A stretch of DNA of 64,000 nt from Spirochaetales bacterium (GTDB lineage: Bacteria; Spirochaetota; Spirochaetia; JABMQR01), in NCBI GenBank assembly GCA_018399255.1, contig JAGYPA010000015.1:1-64000 (forward strand). The letters run 5' to 3'. Each line of letters opens with the position of its first letter. Within the stretch, counting starts at the first letter, position 1. Below the pieces are notes generated by a model. It worked only from the letters and a program-made list of their open reading frames with translations. It had not been told where the DNA came from and made no database searches. Shown one piece after another: positions 35,593 to 44,157 of this stretch. A program made the translations under genes and the position numbers.

Positions 35593-36907
35593 GAAAATCT
35601 TCCAGGGCTTTGTCAGCCAGGTTCTGGGCTGTGTCCATAGCCTCCTGAGCAGACATCTCCCCATTTATCGCACTTTGCAGGTATTTGTGAAAGATACCCC
35701 GGACTTCGCCGAGATTTTGCAGGGCAAGCTCTTTCTCTGCGTACTCAAGGGCCTTCATGGCATCGAGCGCCTGCGGTACATCGGCAAAATAGTCCTGCAT
35801 GGTTTTTGTTTCAGCGGCTGAGTAGCGGGGCACGATGTAGCCGGTCGCTTTACTGAATTCGGCTTCCCGCTCGGGATCGGTCAGGAATACGGCAAAGTCG
35901 AAGGCAGCCTGCTCTTCCGCGTCACTCAGGCCGGAAGTAATGTAGAGATTGCCGCCGCCCGGGACACTTGCGTAGGGTTTTACGGTTCCCGGCATACCCA
36001 TTACACCCACCTCGAAGTCTGAACTGCCCAGCAGGTTGGTCATGCTGCCTGAGGAGTGCATGATCATGGCTGTCTTGCCGGCGGCAAAGTTGCCGGTGCT
36101 CGTTCCCCAGGATGCCTGAACGCCTTCGGGCATGGCTTTGTAGACCCGGGACAAATCGATGTAATACTGAAGAGCTTCCACCACCTCAGGGGCATTGAAG
36201 TAGACGGTAGTTTCATCGCCGACGATATTTTTCCCATTGCCGATAGCCAGGGGCTGGAAAAGCCAGTAGGGCCAGTCGGATGAGTATTCCAGACCCCATC
36301 GGGTTACCTGCCCGTTTTTCCTCACCGTGAGAGCCGCGGCGGCTTGAGCAAATGAGTCCCAGTCGGTCGGCAGGGCTATGCCTTCCTCCCGGAAGAGATC
36401 GGCATTGTAGTAGAGCACTACCGCACTGCGCTGGAACGGCAGGCTGTACGTCTTGCCCTCATAATAGGAGTTGCCCATGAAGGCCGGAAGAAAATCATCG
36501 ATATAGGCATCGCCGTCGGGCATGGCAGCGAGCAGTTCATCCATCGCTGTAACGTAGCCGGCATTCACCAGATCGTAAAGATCGGTTGCCAGCATCACGG
36601 CCAGTGCCGGGGCGTTTCCCCCGCCTTCGATTGAGGTCTGAATGGCGGTTTTGACATCGGTGTAGCCCCCTGAGAAGACCGGGGTTATGGTTACCTCCGG
36701 GTTTTCTGCTTGAAACTCATCCGCATATTTCTGCAGAATATCGGCAATGGGGGCATCAACTGCTACAGGGTATGCGATGCTTATTTCCACATTTCCTTCA
36801 GCTGCAGGCGATTCGGCTTGCCCGGCGGCAAACAGAAATCCGGTACCCAGCAGCAGTGCCGCTGCGATAAGTACTCCGGTTCTGACATACATGGTTTCTC
36901 TTTTCAT
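35588..36907 (-). CDS. ABC transporter extracellular solute-binding protein, family 1 (Ugp-like)
   Basis: A 439-residue exported binding protein. The N-terminus MYVRTGVLIAAALLLGTGFL leads into FAAGQAES, a spirochaete-type signal. The mature part has EFQAENPEVTITPVFSGGY and, near residues 285-300, GKTAMIMHSSGSM, typical of UgpB/MalE relatives. ATG 36907 has GGAGGAACTG just upstream; an earlier in-frame ATG is unlikely. It is the first gene of the transporter operon, about 100 bases after the RpiR regulator. Confidence 0.9.
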   Translation of the reverse strand: MKRETMYVRTGVLIAAALLLGTGFLFAAGQAESPAAEGNVEISIAYPVAVDAPIADILQKYADEFQAENPEVTITPVFSGGYTDVKTAIQTSIEGGGNAPALAVMLATDLYDLVNAGYVTAMDELLAAMPDGDAYIDDFLPAFMGNSYYEGKTYSLPFQRSAVVLYYNADLFREEGIALPTDWDSFAQAAAALTVRKNGQVTRWGLEYSSDWPYWLFQPLAIGNGKNIVGDETTVYFNAPEVVEALQYYIDLSRVYKAMPEGVQASWGTSTGNFAAGKTAMIMHSSGSMTNLLGSSDFEVGVMGMPGTVKPYASVPGGGNLYITSGLSDAEEQAAFDFAVFLTDPEREAEFSKATGYIVPRYSAAETKTMQDYFADVPQALDAMKALEYAEKELALQNLGEVRGIFHKYLQSAINGEMSAQEAMDTAQNLADKALEDFR

Positions 36908-37013
36908 CAGTTCCTCCAAAAAAAATAGTTCAGTTTGCCGCGAACGGCAGCTGTTCAATCTATAATGCAAGCCTCAGCGCAGGCAGCGGCTTAACCGCTG
37001 CTTAAGCAACGGC

Positions 37014-37919
37014 TCAAGATTCCATAGCTTTACGGGCCGCTTCGAGACTTCGCAGATGTTCCTGAAGCGGATCTCCGCTGAGAAGTTCGACGGCCAGCAG
37101 CAGAACATTGGCAAACCACATGGGCACGGCCATCGAGTTTTTGAAATTGATCTGACCCCGGGGTACGAAAATGGTATGGGCTGATGCCGATACGAGTTCG
37201 GCGTCGAGCTTGCCGGTTATCAGCAGGTTGGTTCCGCCCCGCTTCTCTGCATAGCTGAACAGTTTGCAGATGAATTTTTGGTCCTGGGTATAGAAAAAGG
37301 TCAGAAGCAGATCATCTTTCCCGATTCCGCTGATGCTGTCCAGTACATGCTCCCTGTCGGAACCGGCAAGAATCGAAGTGAGGCCGTTTCTCAGGAGCCG
37401 CTGGTGCAGGTAGTGGGCAGGGTAGAAACCGGTACCTTCAGATAGAATAAAGATCCGGCGTGCGCTGACAAGAGCGTCAGCAGCTTCCCGCACCTGCTGC
37501 TCGTCGATGGTTTTTCGTGCCGACTGCAGGGCCTGGATATCGACTTCGAGGGCCGTGGTGAGCAGACTGTCGATGGAATCGATATCCCGGAAGGCGGCAG
37601 AGCTGGCCTGGTAGGAGTTGATCTGACTGGCATAGAAAGCCTGCACGCCCTGCTGGAACTCTTTGAATTCCGCATAACCGAGCTTGCGGTAGCAGGAGAT
37701 TACCAGCGGTTTGCTTACGCCGACAGCCAGGGCCAGTTCGTTCTGTTTGAAGAAGGCCGCTTTGTGAGGGTTGGCGGTTATATAGGTAATTATCTCCTTT
37801 TCCCGGGTGGACAGCTGTCCCCCCCATGTCTGGAGGCGTTCGGCCCAGGCGTTGAAGTCGTGAACAGCTCTGCCGATTTTGGCAGATATGCTCTGTTTCG
37901 GTTCCGTCTCCGTTTTCAT
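37014..37919 (-). CDS. MurR/RpiR-family transcriptional regulator
   Basis: A 301-residue regulator. Residues 35-110 form the RpiR helix-turn-helix (STREKEIITYITANPHKAAF, then LALAVGVSKPLVISCYRKLG), and residues 145-280 a SIS domain that would bind a sugar phosphate (RIFILSEGTGFYPAHYLHQR). It is the first gene of the minus-strand block and probably controls the ABC importer and the sugar-phosphate genes after it, some now broken. Sugar-phosphate sensing hints that the import substrate is a sugar or amino sugar. Confidence 0.9.
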   Translation of the reverse strand: MKTETEPKQSISAKIGRAVHDFNAWAERLQTWGGQLSTREKEIITYITANPHKAAFFKQNELALAVGVSKPLVISCYRKLGYAEFKEFQQGVQAFYASQINSYQASSAAFRDIDSIDSLLTTALEVDIQALQSARKTIDEQQVREAADALVSARRIFILSEGTGFYPAHYLHQRLLRNGLTSILAGSDREHVLDSISGIGKDDLLLTFFYTQDQKFICKLFSYAEKRGGTNLLITGKLDAELVSASAHTIFVPRGQINFKNSMAVPMWFANVLLLAVELLSGDPLQEHLRSLEAARKAMES

Positions 37920-37962
37920 CAGCTTGCGTCCTTTAGAAAAAAAGTAAAGAATAAATAAAATA

Positions 37963-38002
37963 ATTTACTAAATATGATACTAACACCGTATTTATGGTAA
38001 AT
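37963..38002. promoter_or_regulatory. AT-rich inverted repeat upstream of the RpiR gene
   Basis: ATTTAC (37963-37968) and GTAAAT (37997-38002) are the ends of an imperfect palindrome whose arms read ATTTACTAAATAT and ATTTATGGTAAAT. It lies 45-85 bases upstream of the regulator start in a very AT-rich stretch, a likely place for an autoregulatory operator. Confidence 0.4.
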
Positions 38003-38132
38003 CAAGTAAAAATACTGTTAAAAATATTAACCTTTACAAACTTTTTCTCACAATGGCTCTGTCCTTCAGGAACGTTTTTCGGAATGTGTTTTGAAACGTG
38101 GCACCTTTTTGCTATTAGTGATACGATTACGT

Positions 38133-38172
38133 GTCCGCTGGCTTAAGCTGGCTTAAGCTCTCAGAAGCGGAC
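38133..38172. other. Hairpin enclosing a 10-bp direct repeat
   Basis: GTCCGCT (38133-38139) pairs with AGCGGAC (38166-38172). Between them GGCTTAAGCT occurs twice; each copy holds the palindrome AGCTTAAGCT-like core, so the loop can also fold. It lies 35 bases before the gene at 38208. Confidence 0.55.
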
Positions 38173-38207
38173 AGCTGATACATCAGACAGCAAAGGAGCA
38201 TATACCG

Positions 38208-38582
38208 ATGACGAAAAATAGAGCCGATTTCTGTGAAAGCGCAGTCAGCAGCCTGCAGGAAATTGATGATGCCGCGGATGCTGCACGGGCAGACCATGTG
38301 GCTTCCGACCTGGAAAGAATAACCTATGAACCGCTGTTCCTGCTCCCGATTGACGGTTTTCTTCGGATGCGTAAGGATGACATCCTGCGCTATGCCCGGG
38401 AACTCTGTGAGCTTGCCGATACTGAGATAGCAAAATTCAGCATCCGGAATATCGAGAGTCCTGAGAAAGTAATTGAGACCCAGCTGCGCATGCTTCTGAG
38501 AAACTTTCAGCTCCTGGTTCGCCTCAGGAATGATGAGCCCGAGGCGTGGGATGAAATCCATGAACTGTACGAGGATGATTAA
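38208..38582 (+). CDS. Small acidic helical protein, unknown function
   Basis: A 124-residue protein rich in Asp, Glu and Leu with no signal peptide or membrane segment; it looks all-helical. ATG 38208 has AAAGGAG 11 bases upstream. No family recognised. It ends 9 bases from the convergent ADP-ribosylglycohydrolase gene. Confidence 0.65.
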   Translation: MTKNRADFCESAVSSLQEIDDAADAARADHVASDLERITYEPLFLLPIDGFLRMRKDDILRYARELCELADTEIAKFSIRNIESPEKVIETQLRMLLRNFQLLVRLRNDEPEAWDEIHELYEDD

Positions 38583-38591
38583 GGGGATTTT

Positions 38592-39542
38592 TTACTGAGG
38601 TGCACCAACGAGCCGATCGGCAAGCTCAAGGGCATCCGTCGGCCAATAGACTGCCGGCCGCGGCCGGAAAACCCCGGGCCGTCCCTCTTCGGCCCGGCAG
38701 GAGAGAACTGCAGAGCGCCAGCGTTCCGGAATGGCTGAAGCCCCGTAAACAGCCCCCAGCAGAGCCCCGCAGATTGCACCGTTGGTGTCAGTGTCACCGC
38801 CGCGCATTACCGTATCCACAATACCTTCTTCCGGATTTCCGGCATGCAGCAGCTGCCAGAGGGCATTCTGCAGGGCAATGAGCACCCACCCCTGATGGGT
38901 GATATAGTCATCCGGCGGGGATGACCGGGCACGTTCAACTATCCGCATCAGATCCCTTTCCACTTTCAGCTCTGCGGCAGCCTTCCGTATCCTGTCGTAG
39001 AGCTCTTTCCCTGACAATGGTTCCAGCACGGCTGCCCGTATAGCGAGCACAAAGAGCTGGCTTGCCTGAACGCTGATCGGGTGCGGATGCGTTATCACTG
39101 CATCGAGGGCCGCCAGGCGAGCTGCCTCCTCCTCATCAGTACGGGAAGCGAAAATCCCGAGCGGACTTACACGCATTAGAGACCCGTTGGCCTGACTCGC
39201 GTAATTGGGGATCCCCCTCAGCCCTGCTGCCGTGGTCGCTCCGCAGTCGAAAGGGTCCGAATCCAGCCAGGACCTGTAGCCCTCCCGCAGCGCTTCCTGA
39301 CTGTAGAAACCCTGTTCAGCCAGTGAACGGGCCAGGACCAGCGCCATTTCCGAATCATCGGTGGGCTGACCAGCCAGGGTGTTCCACATCCCCCCGTCGG
39401 CAAGGTCTCTCACACCCTCCGGGTAACGACGACGAATCTCCTCCGCAGATTGAAACTCAACCAGACTGCCCAGCGAATCTCCGGCAAGCTGTCCGAGAAG
39501 ACATCCCCGGGCCCGACTTTTTCTCCTGTTTTCACGTTCCAT
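38592..39542 (-). CDS. ADP-ribosylglycohydrolase family protein (DraG-like)
   Basis: A 316-residue all-helical hydrolase that would remove ADP-ribose from proteins or small molecules. The dinuclear Mg motif is present in both halves: PTDDSEMALVLARSLAEQG near residues 60-78 and MRGGDTDTNGAICGALLGA near 247-265. GQLAGDSLGSLVEFQ near the start is also conserved. ATG 39542 is chosen (GGGAGCAGG upstream) over an upstream ATG that lacks a site. No ADP-ribosyltransferase is recognisable in the window, so its target is unknown. Confidence 0.9.
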   Translation of the reverse strand: MERENRRKSRARGCLLGQLAGDSLGSLVEFQSAEEIRRRYPEGVRDLADGGMWNTLAGQPTDDSEMALVLARSLAEQGFYSQEALREGYRSWLDSDPFDCGATTAAGLRGIPNYASQANGSLMRVSPLGIFASRTDEEEAARLAALDAVITHPHPISVQASQLFVLAIRAAVLEPLSGKELYDRIRKAAAELKVERDLMRIVERARSSPPDDYITHQGWVLIALQNALWQLLHAGNPEEGIVDTVMRGGDTDTNGAICGALLGAVYGASAIPERWRSAVLSCRAEEGRPGVFRPRPAVYWPTDALELADRLVGAPQ

Positions 39543-39629
39543 ACCTGCTCCCTGCTCTGTATTTTCTCCAGTAATTCCCATACTATCATAGTTGAACAGC
39601 AAATCCGAACAAAACTAGAGGGGAAATGC

Positions 39630-42488
39630 ATGGATCGACATACCGTAATAAATCCGCACACACTGACGGCCGACGAAGTCAGTCGGAAACTTGAAAGTGA
39701 CCGCCGAAACGGCCTGACTTCCAGGGATGCGGCAGCCCGGCTGGAAGACTACGGGAAAAACGAACTGAAAGCAGCCAAAAAAGTCTCCCCCTGGCAAATC
39801 CTGCTGCACAATATGAAAAATATTATTGTCTATCTGCTCCTTCTGGCCGCTGTCGCCGCATTTGTCATGGGCGATACGGTTGAGGGCATAGCCGTAATTA
39901 TTGCTATCCTCATAGCCGTGGTATCGGGTTTTATTACCGAATTCAAGGCGCAGAAATCGGTGGAAGCTCTCCAGAAGATGATCAAGACAACGGCGAAGGT
40001 GAAGCGGGGCGGGAAGGTGATCGAAATACGCTCCTCAGAGCTGACTGTCGGCGACCTGCTCTATCTCGAAGAGGGCGATTCAGTTACCGCCGATGCCCGG
40101 CTTGTCGAAACCTCGCATGCTGCCGTAATAGAATCGGCTCTCACCGGAGAATCGGAGGCCGTTGACAAGGATCATGAGATTGTCTGCGAAGCTGATGCCC
40201 CGCTTGGCGACCGGGCAAATATGGTTTTTGCCGGTACCGCCGTTACGCGGGGGAACGGCTATGCCCTGGTAACAGCCACGGGAATGCAGACGGAAATGGG
40301 TAAAATCAGCGGCATGCTTGAGGGGCATGAGCAGGAACAGACCCCGCTCGAAAAGCAGCTCGACCGGCTCGGTAAATCACTTATACTTTTTGCAGCGGGA
40401 GTGGCCGTCTTAATAACCCTGTTCGGCATTCTTGCCGGTGAACCGATTTTTGAAATGATCACCATCGGGATTATTCTGGCGATCGCCGCTATTCCTGAAG
40501 CCCTGCCGGCCGTATCGACCATTACCCTGGCCATTGGCATGAGGACCATGGCTGGAAAGCATGCCCTGGTAAAAAGCCTGCCGGCTGTCGAAACACTGGG
40601 TTCTACAACCGTTATCTGCACCGATAAAACCGGCACCCTGACCGAGAACCAGATGACCGTTAAGCAGGTCTGCCTTCCCGGGGGAACAATTGCTGCGATA
40701 AGCGGGTCAGGGTACGATCCGACAGGGGATTTCAGCATTGACGGGCAGCCGGTTGAAAGCGTGACGGAGCTCCACGCGCTGCTCGAAGCCGGGATCCTGT
40801 CCAGCAATGCCTCACTCACCCTTACCGACGGCCTGTGGCAGGTGGTAGGCGACCCCACCGAGGGCGGTATCATAGCTGCAGGGCGGAAAGCAGGCCTTGG
40901 ACGAAGCTCACTCGAGGATTCGGACCCGGGACTTTTTGGTGAAACCGAGCAGAACCGCCTGTCCAGCATGGAGCGGATCGGTGAAATCCCCTTCAACTCA
41001 AAAGAAAAATATATGGCGGTCGCCTGCACCCGGAAAGAGGTCGGATTCCGCCGATACCCGCCGATACCCCCGCCGATGCCCCCGCCGATGCCCCCGCCGA
41101 TGCGCCCGCCGATGCCCCGCCGATGCCCCGAGTCAGCCGTTTACATAAAGGGTGCTGCCGATGTGCTGATAGCTATGGCAAAGCTTGATGATGAGCAGCA
41201 GAAGCAGTGGCTGACCTGGAGTGAAAAAATGGCCGGCGAAGGCATGCGGGTTCTTGCCGCCGGAAGAATCGGGAACTATACCGGAGACGGCAGTGAGGCA
41301 TCCATCCGTTCGGCTCTCGAAAACAGCATTGAGATTCTCGGTCTCTTCGGTATCATCGATCCTCCCCGGGAGGATGTAAAGCAGGCCATAGCAGAAGCAC
41401 GGAACGCCGGAATCAGGGTGATCATGATAACCGGAGATCACCCGAAGACAGCCCGTTTTATTGCCTCCCGGATCGGCATTACGGATGCTGCCGCAGTCGA
41501 TGGTGACTTAGCTGATGCTGTCATAGCTGATGCTGCAAAAGCAGATGAAAAGAATGTGCTTACCGGCCGGGAAATGGACCGCCTGTCCGATGAAGAGCTG
41601 GCGGAAAAAATCCGTACCGTATCCGTATTCGCCAGAGTCTCCCCGGAGAACAAGCTCCAGATAGTCAGGGCTCTCAATATTGATGAAGAGGTGACGGCCA
41701 TGACCGGGGACGGCGTCAACGATGCACCGGCCCTGCAGGGAGCCGATATCGGGATAGCCATGGGCATCCGCGGGACGGAGGTGGCCAAAGAAGCCTCCGA
41801 CATGATTCTGACAAACGACCGGTTCTCGACAATTGTCGATGCAGTACGGGAAGGGCGGGCAATCTTCGACAATATCGAAAAGTTCGTCTTTTTTCTCTTC
41901 TCCTGCAATGTGGTGGAAATTGTCCTGATTTTCCTTGCTATTGCCTTCGGTCTGCCGATGCCGGTGCTTGCCCTCCAGATACTCTGGCTGAATCTGGTTG
42001 TCGACGTTCTTCCGGCCATGTCGCTGGCCTGGGAACCGGGTGAAGCCGGCATCATGCGGCGTAAGCCAAAGGATCGAAACGCGAATCGTCAGCGCCCGTT
42101 TCTCATCAATATACTGATATCCGGTGCCCTCATCGGGCTGGGGGCTCTTGCCGTATTCTGGATTGGTCTGGCAAACGGCTACAGCGAAGAGCTGGCACGT
42201 ACGGCAAGCTTTACCACTCTGGCCGTAGGACAGCTCATCCACATCTTCAATGTGCGCAAGAAGCATTCTTTCGGTCTCGATGCATCGCTGTTCAGGAATC
42301 CGGTACTGCTGATTGCCCTGGGCAGTTCGCTGCTTCTGCAGGCCGCGGTAGTGTATATTCCGTTTATGCAGAGAGTGATGGGCACAAGAGCGCTCAACGT
42401 ACGTCAGCTGGGACTGGTTCTTCTCGGGTCAGCCGTTCCGACCCTGCTTATTCAGGTGATCAGACTGCTGCAGCAGAAGAAAAAGTGA
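39630..42488 (+). CDS. P-type cation ATPase, Ca2+-transporting (PMR1/SERCA-like, type II)
   Basis: A 952-residue membrane pump. The phosphorylated Asp is D332 in CTDKTGTLTENQMTV. Other motifs are the TGES dephosphorylation loop (ALTGESEAVDK), the ion-site helix with AIAAIPEALPAVST, YIKGAADVL in the nucleotide domain, MITGDHPKTA, and TGDGVNDAPALQGADIG. Residues about 474-500 carry a repeat-derived Pro-rich insert (PPIPPPMPPPMPPP) in the nucleotide domain. ATG 39630 with AGAGGGG upstream is preferred. PEALP fits type II pumps for Ca2+ or Mn2+; a Na+ or H+ role is less likely. Confidence 0.93.
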   Translation: MDRHTVINPHTLTADEVSRKLESDRRNGLTSRDAAARLEDYGKNELKAAKKVSPWQILLHNMKNIIVYLLLLAAVAAFVMGDTVEGIAVIIAILIAVVSGFITEFKAQKSVEALQKMIKTTAKVKRGGKVIEIRSSELTVGDLLYLEEGDSVTADARLVETSHAAVIESALTGESEAVDKDHEIVCEADAPLGDRANMVFAGTAVTRGNGYALVTATGMQTEMGKISGMLEGHEQEQTPLEKQLDRLGKSLILFAAGVAVLITLFGILAGEPIFEMITIGIILAIAAIPEALPAVSTITLAIGMRTMAGKHALVKSLPAVETLGSTTVICTDKTGTLTENQMTVKQVCLPGGTIAAISGSGYDPTGDFSIDGQPVESVTELHALLEAGILSSNASLTLTDGLWQVVGDPTEGGIIAAGRKAGLGRSSLEDSDPGLFGETEQNRLSSMERIGEIPFNSKEKYMAVACTRKEVGFRRYPPIPPPMPPPMPPPMRPPMPRRCPESAVYIKGAADVLIAMAKLDDEQQKQWLTWSEKMAGEGMRVLAAGRIGNYTGDGSEASIRSALENSIEILGLFGIIDPPREDVKQAIAEARNAGIRVIMITGDHPKTARFIASRIGITDAAAVDGDLADAVIADAAKADEKNVLTGREMDRLSDEELAEKIRTVSVFARVSPENKLQIVRALNIDEEVTAMTGDGVNDAPALQGADIGIAMGIRGTEVAKEASDMILTNDRFSTIVDAVREGRAIFDNIEKFVFFLFSCNVVEIVLIFLAIAFGLPMPVLALQILWLNLVVDVLPAMSLAWEPGEAGIMRRKPKDRNANRQRPFLINILISGALIGLGALAVFWIGLANGYSEELARTASFTTLAVGQLIHIFNVRKKHSFGLDASLFRNPVLLIALGSSLLLQAAVVYIPFMQRVMGTRALNVRQLGLVLLGSAVPTLLIQVIRLLQQKKK
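41050..41128. repeat. 12-bp tandem repeat inside the Ca2+ ATPase gene
   Basis: About six copies of a CCGATGCCCCCG-type unit (12 bp, with 11- and 12-bp variants) encode the PPPM-rich insert at about residues 474-500. The frame is kept overall. Confidence 0.9.
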
Positions 42489-42543
42489 CGGAGATGAGGA
42501 TGAGACTATTACCTTTGGAAGTTCCTTTAAGGAGGCTGCTGAT

Positions 42544-42876
42544 ATGCTGCGTGTGATAAAAACTGTTCTCGTTATCTGGATATTGGTGTCGCTAAGCGGC
42601 TGTCTGCTCTTTATCCCCGCCCCGGAAATTGCGGATATTCTCGATCAGACTGCCGATGCGGGGGTGTTGTTTTCGCTGGAGCTGGAGCAGTATGTTCTGG
42701 ATGATACCGGAAGAAACGTGAGCTTTGCCTCCGCCATAAACGAAGGCGGCTGGGAGCCGGTTGAGGGGACCACCTTCGAGCATACGTTTACGGATGCCGA
42801 CACCTATACCGTGAAGATCACCGTTTCAAACGGGCTGAGGTCGGATGAAACCAGCTTCACCGTTACCGTGGAGTAA
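42544..42876 (+). CDS. Small lipoprotein with a PKD-like domain
   Basis: A 110-residue protein with a hydrophobic start (VIKTVLVIWILVSLSGC), where LSGC is a lipobox, so it should be anchored through a lipidated Cys near residue 20. The rest resembles a short Ig/PKD fold (FEHTFTDADTYTVKITVSNG). ATG 42544 has AAGGAGG upstream. It follows the ATPase by 55 bases and could be co-transcribed. Role unknown. Confidence 0.75.
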   Translation: MLRVIKTVLVIWILVSLSGCLLFIPAPEIADILDQTADAGVLFSLELEQYVLDDTGRNVSFASAINEGGWEPVEGTTFEHTFTDADTYTVKITVSNGLRSDETSFTVTVE

Positions 42877-42922
42877 AATCCAGCATTCTCAGCTTCGACT
42901 AAGTCTGAGGATGCCTTAGCGG

Positions 42923-43978
42923 TTAATCGGTAACATGCCGATTTATGAAAGCCCGCAGTTCTTCCATAAACTCCCTGTCGACCACTTTCTTGATATCCTG
43001 ATATGCCAGCGATGCAGCGGCATCTTCAGTAATCCCGGAAACCCTGCCCTGAGTGGAATAGGCGACAATACCGGTACCGTCGGGACGGGATGCTTCAATC
43101 GCAAGGGTCCACCTGACGGTTTTGAAATCGGGATTCAGCTCAACGGCACTCGCGGTGAAATCGCCCGCCAGCAGCAGAACCGGTGATTCCTCTGAGATCT
43201 GAAAACCCTCCCGCGTCAGGGCTTCTGCGACTACCCCTGTAATCCGGTCCTGGTAATTGCCGCTGAAGGTTATAGAGGCCCGCATTCCAGATGCCGCCTC
43301 AGCCCGCTGCTGGAGCAGGTCAGGATAGTCATACCCCGGCGAGGCCGTCATAAGCATAGTTGGAGAAATAATTCTCAACTGGTCGATCAGAACCTCATTA
43401 CCTGCCGCAACTGCAGAGGCAGCCGAGATCAGCGCATACCGGTCCACCGGATCAGCGGTACTGCGTGCCTGCCTGAGCAGCGACTGAACCTGGGAACTGT
43501 TTTTCTGGATAATATCGAGATACAGCCGACCCGTTCCGAACCGCTCGAGATAGGCAATGGTATGAACCATTCCCCTTGCATCGACGGCCGCCTCGCCGAA
43601 CTGCACATTCAGCAGCTCTTCGCTGGCCTGAATATCAGTGGCGTTGACAAACTCCATCTCTTCATCAGTCAGAGTTCCCTGAGCGGTAATTACTTCCCGA
43701 TATAATTTCTGAGTCTGCACATCAACTTTGACAGTAGCCTTGAAGAGCTGAGCAAGCCCTGCCATAGCCTGCTGTTCGGCATCACTTCGGGTATCCCCGC
43801 TGCCGACCGCCGCCAGATACTGCTCCCTGGGGTAGACCGAATGGGGATCGAGATACCAGGACGGATACCCGTTCACGTCGGTGCCGGATGCGGCAGAAGT
43901 TGCGCAGCCGGTCATGAGGGCGAGCATGGCAGCAATCATTACAACCGGAAGAGCCAATACACGTACATTCTTTTTCAT
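42923..43978 (-). CDS. LPP20-like outer-membrane lipoprotein
   Basis: About 351 residues. The start KKNVRVLALPVVMIAAMLAL leads to LMTGCATS, a lipobox. The mature protein opens with PSWYLDP and AAVGSGDTRSDAEQQAMAGL, the signature of the LPP20/FlgP-type fold, and ends in a second alpha-beta domain (REFMEELRAFINRH). It is the third gene of the lipoprotein operon that starts at 46188. ATG 43978 is taken; an ATG three codons earlier (43987) has no better site. Confidence 0.82.
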   Translation of the reverse strand: MKKNVRVLALPVVMIAAMLALMTGCATSAASGTDVNGYPSWYLDPHSVYPREQYLAAVGSGDTRSDAEQQAMAGLAQLFKATVKVDVQTQKLYREVITAQGTLTDEEMEFVNATDIQASEELLNVQFGEAAVDARGMVHTIAYLERFGTGRLYLDIIQKNSSQVQSLLRQARSTADPVDRYALISAASAVAAGNEVLIDQLRIISPTMLMTASPGYDYPDLLQQRAEAASGMRASITFSGNYQDRITGVVAEALTREGFQISEESPVLLLAGDFTASAVELNPDFKTVRWTLAIEASRPDGTGIVAYSTQGRVSGITEDAAASLAYQDIKKVVDREFMEELRAFINRHVTD

Positions 43979-44060
43979 ACAGGACATCCCTACTTTTTTT
44001 ATCGCCGGAACCCGGTTCCGGCTCAGCTATATTTCAAAAAAACTTCGATTACGAAACCAG

Positions 44061-44157
44061 CCCGGTTACCTGCTGAAGCCCCCCGGCTATCTGCTGAAGC
44101 CATTCAGCTATCCGCTGAAGCCCCCCGGTTACCCCCCCCCGGTTACCGGCTGAAGGT
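44061..44157. repeat. Tandem ~20-bp repeats duplicating a gene end
   Basis: About four diverged copies of CCCGGTTACCTGCTGAAGCC lie downstream of the lipoprotein gene at 44143-45564. The last copy contains its stop codon (TTA on plus at 44143-44145), so the array is made of extra copies of the final codons. A nine-C run (44131-44140) is part of it. Confidence 0.85.

Noticed and set aside
39450-39629. A longer start of the Ca2+ ATPase
   Set aside because: The extension covers the ADP-ribosylglycohydrolase start region and has no ribosome site. The ATG at 39630 has one.
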